Source: Burkholderiales bacterium (GTDB lineage Bacteria; Pseudomonadota; Gammaproteobacteria; Burkholderiales; Burkholderiaceae). From it: a stretch of 64,000 nt of DNA. The stretch is taken from positions 1 to 64,000 of the forward strand of contig JAMFSK010000025.1 of NCBI GenBank assembly GCA_026225235.1, read 5' to 3'. Positions 31,870-41,367 of the stretch are shown piece after piece. Each line of letters begins with the position of its first letter. Positions within the stretch are counted from its first letter, which is position 1. The notes under the pieces are model-generated. The model saw only the letters and a list, made by a program, of their open reading frames with translations. It was not told the origin of the DNA and did not search any database. Position numbers and translations under genes: made by a program.

Positions 31870-31975
31870 AGGGAGGGATTATATCGGGTATGACCGACCG
31901 TTCCGCTGCGACGATTTGGCATTGTCCCCGTGCAAAACAGAACTGCAAAGGGATGCACTTTATGTGCCGACAGGC

Positions 31976-32010
31976 GAAAAAAAACGGAAACCACAAGGGT
32001 TTCCGTTTTC
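31976..32010 (-). terminator. intrinsic terminator downstream of rplI
   Basis: AAAACGGAAACC-N5-GGTTTCCGTTTT. Confidence 0.85.
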
Positions 32011-32070
32011 TGGGCCTTCAGGCAAGCCGGCGCTCAACGCACCTGCCTGCACCTCCGTGCGACAAATCGC

Positions 32071-32523
32071 TTACGCGTGCTCGCCGACCACTGCAACCGT
32101 CACGTCGACGACGACGTCCGTGTGCAGGGCGATCTGGACAGCGTGTTCGCCAACCAGCTTCAGCGGGCCATTCGGCAGACGCACTTGCATCTTTTCGACG
32201 GCGAAACCAGCAGCCTTCAACGCTTCAGCGATGTCGAAGTTTGTGACCGAACCGAACAGACGGCCATCGACGCCGGCCTTCTGGCTGATCGAGATGGTCG
32301 AACCCGACAGCTTTTCGCCTTGCGCTTGCGCGGCGCTGAGCTTGTCAGCGGCTGCCTTCATACGCTCGGCGCGTTCAGCTTCGAACGTGGCGAGGTTTTC
32401 CTTGGTCGCGCGCTTGGCGAGACGTTGCGGAATCAGGAAGTTACGTGCGTAACCGTCCTTCACTTTGGCGACTTCGCCGAGATCGCCAACGTTCGCGACC
32501 TTCTCCAACAAAATGACTTGCAT
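32071..32523 (-). CDS. rplI: 50S ribosomal protein L9
   Basis: [32 protein letters not shown]. Confidence 0.97.
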   Translation of the reverse strand: MQVILLEKVANVGDLGEVAKVKDGYARNFLIPQRLAKRATKENLATFEAERAERMKAAADKLSAAQAQGEKLSGSTISISQKAGVDGRLFGSVTNFDIAEALKAAGFAVEKMQVRLPNGPLKLVGEHAVQIALHTDVVVDVTVAVVGEHA

Positions 32524-32547
32524 TCGAATTCTCCGAAAGGTCGACGC

Positions 32548-32829
32548 TTAGGACTTGTGCAGGTCCGTGTACGGCAGCAGGGCCAGGAAACGGGCGCGCT
32601 TGATGGCGCTGTCCAGTTGGCGCTGATAGTGCGCCTTGGTGCCCGTCAGGCGTGCCGGCGTGATCTTGCCGTTTTCGCCGATGAAGTCCTTCAGCGTTTC
32701 GAGGTCTTTGTAGTCGATCTGGTCGACATTGGCAGCGGTGAAGCGGCAGAACTTCTTACGCTTGAACAGCGGGTTCTGCTGCTGGCGGCGGCGGTCAAAC
32801 TTCTTACCTTTACCAGTGGGACGCGGCAT
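32548..32829 (-). CDS. rpsR: 30S ribosomal protein S18
   Basis: [46 protein letters not shown]. Confidence 0.97.
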   Translation of the reverse strand: MPRPTGKGKKFDRRRQQQNPLFKRKKFCRFTAANVDQIDYKDLETLKDFIGENGKITPARLTGTKAHYQRQLDSAIKRARFLALLPYTDLHKS

Positions 32830-32831
32830 GA

Positions 32832-33131
32832 TCAGTCCTTTTCAATCTCTAGCAATTCTGTGATGTGAAAAACCAAGCTCTTGGCGTTGCGATGGCGCGG
32901 TGCCAGAAATCCGGCGAAGCGGGCCGACTGGCCGAGTTCGAGATTCGCAATACTGCCGCTGATCTCGCCGGCGGCCATCGCCGCTAACGTCAGTTCAATC
33001 TGGCGCTCACTGCCTGCTTCCTGCGTGCTGCCCCGGTGGGCCAATAGACAATTGACGATCGGCACCCCGGCCGGGGTATAACGCAGGGGCTCGCGCTCGA
33101 CGACTTGTGCGTCCAGTTGGAGCCGGTTCAA
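32832..33131 (-). CDS. priB: primosomal replication protein N
   Basis: Single-domain OB fold; conserved position between rpsF and rpsR. Confidence 0.93.
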   Translation of the reverse strand: MNRLQLDAQVVEREPLRYTPAGVPIVNCLLAHRGSTQEAGSERQIELTLAAMAAGEISGSIANLELGQSARFAGFLAPRHRNAKSLVFHITELLEIEKD

Positions 33132-33152
33132 CGCCTTCTCTCGGGTCCGGGC

Positions 33153-33527
33153 TTACGCCTGGGCTTCGCTCGGTTGTGCGGCAGCGGCCTTCTTGGCCTC
33201 TTCCCGTGCAACTTCCTTCATCATCGGCGACGGAGCCGTTTCAGCTTTCTTCGTCGAGACGATCAGGTGGCGCAGCACAGCGTCGTTAAACTTGAACGCG
33301 TGTTCGAGTTCGTCCAGAGTCGTCTGGTCGCATTCGATGTTCAGGCAAACGTAGTGGGCCTTGGCGAGCTTGTCGATCATGTAGGCCAACTGGCGGCGAC
33401 CCCAGTCTTCAACACGGTGGATTTGACCGCCGTGGGACGTGATGGTGGTCTTGTAGCGCTCGATCATCGCGCCAACCTGTTCGCTTTGGTCGGGGTGCAC
33501 GATGAATACGATTTCGTAGTGACGCAT
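33153..33527 (-). CDS. rpsF: 30S ribosomal protein S6
   Basis: [26 protein letters not shown]. Confidence 0.97.
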   Translation of the reverse strand: MRHYEIVFIVHPDQSEQVGAMIERYKTTITSHGGQIHRVEDWGRRQLAYMIDKLAKAHYVCLNIECDQTTLDELEHAFKFNDAVLRHLIVSTKKAETAPSPMMKEVAREEAKKAAAAQPSEAQA

Positions 33528-33647
33528 GTACTCTCCTTGTGGATATAGCCACCCGAGCGTCGAATTCGGTGTGGCAAGGGGGAAACGCGGGATTCTAGCC
33601 CGATGTGGAGGGCTTGACAAGGACGATCTGGCTTTACCGCCAGGGGA

Positions 33648-34562
33648 TCAGGCCGGTGGCAGGCCGATCGCGGGTCTGGGGGTGAGTTCGGGAGCGGCCG
33701 GCGGCGCGGCGCCCGCCTGGCCATGGTCCCCGGTTTGCGCAACCGATTGCACGGCAAGCGGTTCAGTGAGGGCGCCGGGCCACGCCGCGCGCGGCGGCAA
33801 GGCAGAGGCCGATCCCCCGGCTACCGGCAAGGCGTCGATCGGGGCCCATTCCGGGTCCGGAATCTCGCCGAATACCTGGCGCAGGCGTGCGCCCCAGGTC
33901 GAATGGATCATCTGGAAATACTGATTGTCGTGATCCATCGAGACGAAACGCGTGACCTTCAGCGAATCTTTCTCATACACGAGCAAATCGAGCGGCAGGC
34001 CGACCGACAGGTTCGACCGCAAGGTCGAGTCCATCGATATCAGGGCGCATTTGGCCGCTTCGTCGAGCGGGGTGTCCGGCGTGAGCACCCGGTCGATAAT
34101 CGGCTTGCCGTACTTGGCCTCGCCGATCTGCAGATAGGGATTCACCGACGACGCTTCAATATAGTTGCCGGCTGCGTAGACCTGGAACACGCGCATGCGC
34201 TGCTGGCCGATCTGGCCGCCGATCACGAAGCTGCAATTGAATTCGACGCCGAATTGCTGGAGCGACTCGGCATCGCGCCGATGCACGGCCCGCACCGCAT
34301 CGCCGACCACGCGCGCGGCGTCATGCAGCGTCTCGGCAGTCCACACCGTCGTACCGGGCTCGGTCGGCTCGTTGAGTTCCTGGCAGACCGCCTGAGAAAT
34401 GGCGAGATTGCCGGCTGACATCAGCACCAGCACCCGTTCGCCGGGTTTCTCGAACACCGACATTTTGCGAAACGTGCTGATCTGGTCGACGCCGGCATTG
34501 GTGCGGGTGTCCGACAAAAAGACCAGGCCGTCGTTCACACGCATCGCGACACAGTAAGTCAT
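33648..34562 (-). CDS. Anbu-type proteasome-like peptidase with Pro/Ala-rich C-terminal tail
   Basis: MTYCVAMRVNDGLVFLSDTRTNAGVDQISTFRKM: Thr after initiator Met, Asp17 and Lys32 as proteasome-type catalytic residues. Confidence 0.88.
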   Translation of the reverse strand: MTYCVAMRVNDGLVFLSDTRTNAGVDQISTFRKMSVFEKPGERVLVLMSAGNLAISQAVCQELNEPTEPGTTVWTAETLHDAARVVGDAVRAVHRRDAESLQQFGVEFNCSFVIGGQIGQQRMRVFQVYAAGNYIEASSVNPYLQIGEAKYGKPIIDRVLTPDTPLDEAAKCALISMDSTLRSNLSVGLPLDLLVYEKDSLKVTRFVSMDHDNQYFQMIHSTWGARLRQVFGEIPDPEWAPIDALPVAGGSASALPPRAAWPGALTEPLAVQSVAQTGDHGQAGAAPPAAPELTPRPAIGLPPA

Positions 34563-34711
34563 GTCCTTCGCCTTCTGATTGCTTGACCAAACCCGGCATT
34601 GTAGCCGGGCCGCCCTGTTCTTTATTAAACCGACCTTACGGCGAAAGCAAGGTATGGGTCAACGGGCGCTGAACCCTCCGCCGCGCCGTTCATTGTTGAA
34701 CGGCGTGCGCG

Positions 34712-35512
34712 CTATTGAAGGCCATCCGCATTTACCCTCACGGAGACCTGCAGCTTCTCCTCGCGTCCGCCGATACGTGTGCCGCGCACAGGTGCGGCGG
34801 CCTCGTAGTCGCGGCCGACAGCGACCCGGCAATATTTCTCGCTCGCGAAGTCGCTGCGCGTCACGTCGACGCTGACCCAGCCCAGATCATGCAGCCAGAC
34901 ATCGACCCACGCGTGACTCGCCGTCTGCGGCACTTCACCCGGATCGAGATAGCCGCTCACATAACGCGCCGGTACACCTTGGTTCCGGCAGCAGGCGAGC
35001 ATCAGATGCGCATGATCCTGGCATACGCCCTTGCCCGCTTCGAGCGCATCGCCTGCTGAACTGGTGACATCCGTTGCACCGGGTTGATAGGCGACGCGTT
35101 CGCAGATCGCCTCCGCAAGCGCGATCAAGGCCGCCGGTTTGTCGAGTGGCCCCGCCACCACGGCCAGCTCAACGATCGCCGGGTTGACATCGGTGAGCCG
35201 CGTCGCGCACGTGAAATGTTCGAGCGGAATCGCCCCGACGACCTCGCCAAGCTGGCCGTCGTGCAGCGGCACCGTATCGACCTCCCCGCTGACCCGCAGG
35301 CGGATCTCACCGTGGGGCCGGGTCAGCACCAGAGTGTGCAGCGTATTGCCATAGGCATCGACTGCTGCATCGAGCTTGGCCGGCGCATCGATCTGCCATT
35401 GGCGAACGAACTGGGCCGACGCATTGGAGGGCGTCAGCCTCAGCTGCTGAATCGAGTACTGCACCGGGGATTCGTACCGGTACGTCGTGTCGTGATGGAT
35501 CGCCAGGCGCAT
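34712..35512 (-). CDS. transglutaminase-like cysteine protease-fold protein
   Basis: MRLAIHHDTTYRYESPVQYSIQQLRLTP; GVCQDHAHLMLACCRNQGVPARYVSGYL; ASHAWVDVWL. Confidence 0.92.
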   Translation of the reverse strand: MRLAIHHDTTYRYESPVQYSIQQLRLTPSNASAQFVRQWQIDAPAKLDAAVDAYGNTLHTLVLTRPHGEIRLRVSGEVDTVPLHDGQLGEVVGAIPLEHFTCATRLTDVNPAIVELAVVAGPLDKPAALIALAEAICERVAYQPGATDVTSSAGDALEAGKGVCQDHAHLMLACCRNQGVPARYVSGYLDPGEVPQTASHAWVDVWLHDLGWVSVDVTRSDFASEKYCRVAVGRDYEAAAPVRGTRIGGREEKLQVSVRVNADGLQ

Positions 35513-35524
35513 GGCTCGCCTCCG

Positions 35525-36574
35525 TCAATAAACAGGCAGCATCAGGAAGGTCCGCGAGATGGCATTGCCCAACTCGTAGACCCGTGCAAGGAACTGCGTC
35601 AGATAGGCATGCAGGCCTGTTTCAAGAATCTCGTCGATCTCGGCGTAAAGCAGGTCAGAACGCAATTTGCCGGCCGTGCGTTCGCAGGCCCGTGAACCAT
35701 CGGTGCTCAGGAGCGCGAGGTTCCGGCAGACCGCATCCAGCGAGGCGATCAGAGAGCGCGGCATATTCGGGTTCAGCATCAGCAGCTCAATCACGCGTTC
35801 AGGCGTGACGACATCGCGATAGACCTTGCGGTAGATCTCGAGCGCCGACACCGAGCTGAGCACCGATGTCCAGTAATAGAAGTCCTCGAGCTGACCCTCC
35901 TTCGGATCGATCTGGGACTGACTCTGCGACTGGCCACCCTGCGACTGGGACTGCGACTGCGATTGGGATTGCGACTGCAACTGATTCTGGACCGCGGCCT
36001 CGGCGTTTTCAGCGTCGAGAAAACGCACATCCAGAATTCGCGCCGTGTTGTCGGCCCGCTCGAGCACCGTGCCGAGCTGAGTGAAGACGAACGCATCGTC
36101 CTGCAGCGCCGTGCCGAGCGTGACGCCACGCGACAGATGCGAGCGAAACTTGACCCATTCGAACAGCGAATTGGCGTCGTGGGTCAGCTCGCCGGCCTCG
36201 AGTCGTTCGACATAGTCGAGCCACGTGAAGTTGATCGTCTCCCAGGCTTCGGTCGTCAGCACGCCACGGACAGCGCGTGCGTTCTCCCGCGCCGCCTGCA
36301 GGCAGGCATAGATGCTCGACGGGTTGTCGGGCGCGGCAGCCAGGAAGTCGAGCACGTTCTCGCGTGTCGGGCCGCCCTTGTCCGCGTAACGCGCATCGAA
36401 AGCCGGCTCGAGCTCCGAGATCCGCAACACGGCCCGCTGCGCGCGCTCCTCATGCTTGGCGCTCTGCGGCAACAGCAGGGTCTTGAGGTTGATGTCGAGC
36501 ATCCGCGCGGTGTTTTCCGCTCGTTCCATATAGCGCGCCATCCAGAACAGATGGTCGGCGGTGCGGCTTAGCAT
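35525..36574 (-). CDS. alpha-E domain-containing protein with internal Ser-Gln repeat
   Basis: MLSRTADHLFWMARYMERAENTARMLDIN typical of alpha-E (DUF403); SQSQSQSQSQSQ insert. Confidence 0.92.
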   Translation of the reverse strand: MLSRTADHLFWMARYMERAENTARMLDINLKTLLLPQSAKHEERAQRAVLRISELEPAFDARYADKGGPTRENVLDFLAAAPDNPSSIYACLQAARENARAVRGVLTTEAWETINFTWLDYVERLEAGELTHDANSLFEWVKFRSHLSRGVTLGTALQDDAFVFTQLGTVLERADNTARILDVRFLDAENAEAAVQNQLQSQSQSQSQSQSQGGQSQSQSQIDPKEGQLEDFYYWTSVLSSVSALEIYRKVYRDVVTPERVIELLMLNPNMPRSLIASLDAVCRNLALLSTDGSRACERTAGKLRSDLLYAEIDEILETGLHAYLTQFLARVYELGNAISRTFLMLPVY

Positions 36575-36589
36575 GGTGCTCCTTCGTCG

Positions 36590-38005
36590 TTAATCGACCA
36601 TCCAGGTATCTTTGGTCCCGCCGCCCTGCGAGGAATTCACCACCAGTGACCCTTCTTGCAACGCCACACGCGTCAGACCGCCGGCCGCCATCGTCACCGT
36701 CTTGCCCGAGAGCACGAACGGGCGCAAGTCGATGTGGCGCGGCGCGATGCCCGCTTCCACGAAGGTCGGACAGGCAGACAGCGCCAGCGTCGGTTGTGCG
36801 ATGTAGCCCGCGGGGCGTGCCAGCAGCCGCTGCCGGAACGCCTCGATCTCGGCCTTGGTCGAGGCCGGGCCGACCAGCATCCCGTAGCCGCCGGCGCCAT
36901 GGACTTCCTTGACCACCAGGTCGGGCAGATGATCGAGCACGTAGGCCAGATCGTCGCGCTTGCGGCACTGATAGGTCGGCACGTTGTTGAGGATCGGCTT
37001 CTCGCCGAGATAGAACTCGATCATGTCGGGCACGTACGGATAGATCGACTTGTCGTCGGCTACCCCCGTCCCCACCGCGTTGGCCAGTGCAACGCGACCC
37101 GCGCGATAGACCGATAACAACCCCGGTATGCCGAGCGCCGAGTCGCCGCGGAATGCGAGCGGATCGAGAAAATCGTCGTCGAGGCGCCGGTAGATCACAT
37201 CGACCCGCTTCGGCCCCTGCGTGGTCCGCATGAACACCGCATTGTCGTCGACAAAGAGATCCTTGCCTTCAACGAGTTCCACGCCCATCTGCTGGGCCAG
37301 GAAGGTATGTTCGAAGTAAGCAGAGTTGTACATGCCCGGCGTGAGCACGACCACGGTCGGGTCGTCGACGCCCGAGGGCGAGACCGAGCGCAGCGTGTCG
37401 AGCAGCAAGTCCGGGTAGTGGGCGACCGGCGCGATCTTGTTCTGCACGAACAGATCGGGAAAGAGCCGCATCATCATCTTGCGGTTCTCGAGCATGTACG
37501 AGACACCCGAGGGCACCCGCAGGTTGTCCTCGAGCACGTAGAACTCGCCATTGTCGCCGGCCCGCACCACATCGACGCCGGCAATGTGCGCATAGATGTT
37601 GAGCGGCACGTCGACGCCCTGCATCTCGGCCCGATACTGTGCGTTCGTATAAACCTGTTCGGCCGGAATCACGTTGGCCCGCACGATGTTGCGGTCGTGA
37701 TAGACGTCGTGGATGAACATGTTGAGCGCCTTGACGCGCTGCCGCAGCCCTTCCTCGAGCACCGTCCACTCATGCCGCGGGATGATCCGCGGAATCAGGT
37801 CGAACGGAATGAGCCGCTCGGTCCCGGAGTCCGCCCCGTAGACGGCGAACGTGATGCCGACCCGGCGGAACACGAGGTCCGCTTCGGCCCGCTTGCGCGC
37901 CATCGTGGCGTCTGACTGACGTCCGAGCCAGTCATTAAAGCGCTGGTAATGCGGCCTGATCAAGCGAGCCGCGTCGTTCTCATGCATTTCGTCGTAGAAC
38001 CGCAT
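36590..38005 (-). CDS. circularly permuted type 2 ATP-grasp protein
   Basis: MRFYDEMHEND; RVDVIYRRLDDDFLDPLAFR; VVKEVHGAGGYGMLVGP; start trimmed to 38005 with AGGAAGGG upstream. Confidence 0.92.
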   Translation of the reverse strand: MRFYDEMHENDAARLIRPHYQRFNDWLGRQSDATMARKRAEADLVFRRVGITFAVYGADSGTERLIPFDLIPRIIPRHEWTVLEEGLRQRVKALNMFIHDVYHDRNIVRANVIPAEQVYTNAQYRAEMQGVDVPLNIYAHIAGVDVVRAGDNGEFYVLEDNLRVPSGVSYMLENRKMMMRLFPDLFVQNKIAPVAHYPDLLLDTLRSVSPSGVDDPTVVVLTPGMYNSAYFEHTFLAQQMGVELVEGKDLFVDDNAVFMRTTQGPKRVDVIYRRLDDDFLDPLAFRGDSALGIPGLLSVYRAGRVALANAVGTGVADDKSIYPYVPDMIEFYLGEKPILNNVPTYQCRKRDDLAYVLDHLPDLVVKEVHGAGGYGMLVGPASTKAEIEAFRQRLLARPAGYIAQPTLALSACPTFVEAGIAPRHIDLRPFVLSGKTVTMAAGGLTRVALQEGSLVVNSSQGGGTKDTWMVD

Positions 38006-38040
38006 GGATCCCTTCCTGCGCCGTTGCGTACAAGAGAAAA

Positions 38041-38057
38041 AGCAAACCGCGTGCCAA
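38041..38057 (-). promoter_or_regulatory. putative sigma54 (RpoN) promoter for the ATP-grasp/alpha-E/transglutaminase/Anbu operon
   Basis: Minus strand TTGGCACGCGGTTTGCT: GG and GC dinucleotides separated by 10 nt, matching TGGCAC-N5-TTGC[AT]; predicted start about 25 nt before the ATG. Confidence 0.75.
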
Positions 38058-38192
38058 TGGACCAAGCGATGTTTCGGTGCAGCCTATTGTCATGCAACGC
38101 ACCGGAAACGAACAGCCCCTTGCTTATCCAGCACGCGGCGGTGCGCGAAGACTCCTTCAGGTGCGCGAGAGGGCTCGCGCCTTGCTCATGCA

Positions 38193-39248
38193 CTAGAACG
38201 TGTCGAATGCTGCCTGTAACACATCGAACTCCCGCATCCCGGCAGCGAGAGCCAGCATCAGGAGCACGCGCGCCTTGTAAGGCGAGAGTGTCCCGGCGCT
38301 GATAAAACCCAGTCGATCGTCGGCCGCCGAACCGTTGCGCAGGATATGACCCGAGCCCACGCGCGAGGCACGCACCACGATGACGCCTCGCTCGACGGCT
38401 TCTGCGAGCGCGAGTTGCAGATCATGGTGCAGCGAGCCGCTGCCGGTCCCCGCGACGATAATGCCAGCCGCCCCGGCCGCGACGAAGGCATCGACCGGAA
38501 CCCGGGACGCGCCCGCGTAGCTGGTCACGAGGCCGATCATCGGCAAGGGCTCGAGCGCGTCGTGCAGCACCGCGTCTGTCACGGGCGCTGCCGCGCTGCG
38601 AGCGAGGCGGAACGGCGTCGCCACCGTATGGCGGTGCTCGACGCGCCGGCCATATTCAACCCTGCCGTCATGCACCCAGCCGAGCGGCCCTGCCTCCGGC
38701 GAGTCGAACGCATCGATCGAGAACGTGCTGGTCTTGGTGACGTCGCGCGCCGAATGGATCCGGTTGGCGAACGCCACGAGTACGCCCCGCCCGTGCGAGA
38801 CCGGCGCCGCGGCAACGCTCACTGCGTTGAGCAGGTTCATGGGTCCGTCGGCTGACAGCGCGGTCGCCGGGCGCATCGCGGCCGTCAGCACGACCGGTTT
38901 GGCGGACTTCAAAGTCAGATGCAGGAAGTAGGCGGTTTCTTCGAGGGTGTCGGTGCCGTGCGTAATAACCGCCCCGTCGATTTCATCGCTCGCCAGCAGG
39001 CTGTCGAGACGTTTTGAAAGCTGGAGCCAGAGCGCGAGGCTCATATCCTTGCTGTCGATCGAAGCCAGTTGTTCGCCGGCGATGCGGGCAACCGTGCCTA
39101 GGGCGGGCACGGCATCGAGCAATTGCGAGACGGACAAGGCGCCGGCCTGATAGCCGGTCGTCTGCGCGGCAGTCGGGGCCGAGCCGGCGATGGTGCCTCC
39201 CGTGCCGACCACGACCACTCGAGGCAAAGAGGAGGTCTCTGATGTCAT
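38193..39248 (-). CDS. L-asparaginase
   Basis: VVVGTGGTIAGSA; VITHGTDTLEETAYFLHLTLKSAKPVVLTAAMRP. Confidence 0.93.
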   Translation of the reverse strand: MTSETSSLPRVVVVGTGGTIAGSAPTAAQTTGYQAGALSVSQLLDAVPALGTVARIAGEQLASIDSKDMSLALWLQLSKRLDSLLASDEIDGAVITHGTDTLEETAYFLHLTLKSAKPVVLTAAMRPATALSADGPMNLLNAVSVAAAPVSHGRGVLVAFANRIHSARDVTKTSTFSIDAFDSPEAGPLGWVHDGRVEYGRRVEHRHTVATPFRLARSAAAPVTDAVLHDALEPLPMIGLVTSYAGASRVPVDAFVAAGAAGIIVAGTGSGSLHHDLQLALAEAVERGVIVVRASRVGSGHILRNGSAADDRLGFISAGTLSPYKARVLLMLALAAGMREFDVLQAAFDTF

Positions 39249-39309
39249 GCGGCGATTGTAGCGAACCTTTTGGGGTTCTTCGCCGCAAATCCGCCGCGTG
39301 CAGGCGAAC

Positions 39310-40236
39310 TTACGCGGTCTGACGAAGCAGCGCCGAGATATCCGCTTCCTTGAGCTGGGGGGCGAACATTTCGATCAGCTTGTAGGCATAGGCACGCAGA
39401 AAGGCACCTTTGCGCAGGCCGACGCGCGTCGTGTTGGCCTCGAACATCTCACCGGTATCGATGCGCACGAGCTCGGTATCTTTCTTTTCGTCGACGGCCA
39501 TCGCTGCGACGATCCCGATCCCCATGCCGATCTCGACATAGGTCTTGATCACGTCGGCATCGATCGCCGTCAGCACGACGTCCGGCACCAGACCGGCCGC
39601 GGCGAACGCGGCATCGATGTGCGAACGGCCCGTAAAGTCCTGGTCATAGGTGATGATCGGGAACTCGGCGAGATGCTCGATCGTCAGTGTCCCGACCGAC
39701 GCGAGCTTGTGCCCCTTCGGGACCACGACCTCATGGCGCCACGAGTAGCACGGGAAGGTCACGATATCCGGATAACGGTCGAGCGCCTCGGTCGAAATGC
39801 CGATATCGGCTTCGCCGTCGATGATCATCTGGGCGATCTGCTGCGGATTGCCCTGGCGCAGAGCCAGGTGCACCTTGGGAAACACCGACTTGAACTGCTG
39901 GATGACCTTGGGCAGCGCATAACGCGCCTGCGTATGGGTCGTGGCAACGACCAGGTGCCCGGCATCGTGTTCGGAAAACTGGCGCGCGACACGGCGCAGG
40001 TTCTCGGCATCGAGAAGCATCCGCTCGATGGTCTGATGCACGGCCTTGCCTGGCTCGGTGAGGCCGGTCAGCCGCTTGCCGCGGCGCACGAAAATATCGA
40101 CGCCAAGTTCGTCTTCGAGATCCTTGATCTGCTTCGACACGCCCGACTGCGACGTGTAAAGCACATTGGCGACCTCGGTCAGATTCATATTCTGGCGTAC
40201 CGCCTCTCGGACGAAACGCAATTGCTGGAAGTTCAC
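39310..40236 (-). CDS. cysB: LysR family regulator CysB
   Basis: MNFQQLRFVREAVRQNMNLTEVANVLYTSQSGVSKQIKDLEDELG; adjacent to sulfate transport genes. Confidence 0.92.
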   Translation of the reverse strand: MNFQQLRFVREAVRQNMNLTEVANVLYTSQSGVSKQIKDLEDELGVDIFVRRGKRLTGLTEPGKAVHQTIERMLLDAENLRRVARQFSEHDAGHLVVATTHTQARYALPKVIQQFKSVFPKVHLALRQGNPQQIAQMIIDGEADIGISTEALDRYPDIVTFPCYSWRHEVVVPKGHKLASVGTLTIEHLAEFPIITYDQDFTGRSHIDAAFAAAGLVPDVVLTAIDADVIKTYVEIGMGIGIVAAMAVDEKKDTELVRIDTGEMFEANTTRVGLRKGAFLRAYAYKLIEMFAPQLKEADISALLRQTA

Positions 40237-40290
40237 GTGGACCTCGTCTCTATTTTTTTGTACGACTGCGCCAGACCCTGTGCGCTCAGT

Positions 40291-41367
40291 TCACCGGCGC
40301 GCCGATGCGGGAAACACGCGCAACTCACGCGGTACGGCGGTGACGCCGTCGCCGACGCTGAGCTTGAGGCCACGCCAGGTTTCGCGATCGAGTTCAGCTT
40401 CGAGCACGCCGCCCGTCGGCACCTTCAATTCGACCCGAACCTGGCCGCCTAGCGGGACGATGCGCTGAACGTCGACCACGATGCCGTCGGCATGCGTCGA
40501 CTCGGCCTCCACACGCGGGAACAGCAGCAAGTCGTGGGGGCGGACGTAGGCATAGGCCGGCCCCTCGAACGGAGCCTTCGCGGTGATCGGGCGATGCGCG
40601 CCGTCGACCAGAAAGCCGTTCGTATCGATGCGTCCCTTCAGCTGGTTGGCCGCGCCGAGGAATTCATAGACGAAAGGCGTTTGCGGGTGGTCATAGACAT
40701 CCTGCGGGCTACCGACCTGCTCCACTGCGCCTCGATTGAGTACGACGATACGGTCGGCCACTTCGAGCGCTTCTTCCTGATCGTGTGTGACGAACAGTGT
40801 CGAGATATGAAGTTCGTCGTGGAGCCGACGCAGCCAGCTGCGCAGTTCCTTGCGGACTTTCGCATCGAGCGCGCCGAACGGTTCGTCGAGCAGCAGCACC
40901 TTCGGTTCAACCGCAAGTGCACGCGCCAGGGCAATGCGCTGGCGCTGACCGCCCGAGAGTTCCGACGGATACCGGTCCGACAGCCAGTCGAGCTGAACCA
41001 ACTCCAGCAACTCATGCACCTTGCTGCGAATCGTCGCTTCGGTGGGTCGCTCGCTACGCGGCTTGACGCGCAAGCCGAACGCTACGTTTTCGAACACCGT
41101 CATATGACGGAACAAGGCGTAGTGCTGGAACACAAACCCGACCTGCCGCTCGCGTGCTCCGACATCGACCACGTCGCTTCCATGCAGCACCACTTGCCCG
41201 CGGTCGGCATATTCGAGCCCGGCGATTACGCGCAACAAGGTGGTCTTGCCACAGCCCGACGGACCGAGCAAGGCAACGAGTTCCCCCGAGGGGAAATCGA
41301 GCGAGACATCGTCGAGCGCGACGAAGTCACCGAACTGCTTGTGGAGATTGCGAACCTTGATACTCAT
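40291..41367 (-). CDS. cysA: sulfate/thiosulfate ABC transporter ATPase
   Basis: [40 protein letters not shown]-terminal TOBE. Confidence 0.95.
   Translation of the reverse strand: MSIKVRNLHKQFGDFVALDDVSLDFPSGELVALLGPSGCGKTTLLRVIAGLEYADRGQVVLHGSDVVDVGARERQVGFVFQHYALFRHMTVFENVAFGLRVKPRSERPTEATIRSKVHELLELVQLDWLSDRYPSELSGGQRQRIALARALAVEPKVLLLDEPFGALDAKVRKELRSWLRRLHDELHISTLFVTHDQEEALEVADRIVVLNRGAVEQVGSPQDVYDHPQTPFVYEFLGAANQLKGRIDTNGFLVDGAHRPITAKAPFEGPAYAYVRPHDLLLFPRVEAESTHADGIVVDVQRIVPLGGQVRVELKVPTGGVLEAELDRETWRGLKLSVGDGVTAVPRELRVFPASARR

Noticed and set aside
30541-31893. 450 aa plus-strand ORF opposite dnaB
   Set aside because: Shadow ORF; dnaB is unambiguous.
35925-35990. Short tandem units that could suggest a CRISPR or non-coding repeat
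   Set aside because: Units are ~6 bp and in frame inside the alpha-E gene (Ser-Gln codons); no CRISPR-like repeat and spacer pattern.
38131-38144. GCACGCGGCGGTGC as a definite NtrC site
   Set aside because: Half-site spacing is 6 nt rather than the expected 7, so kept only as a weak possibility in the findings.
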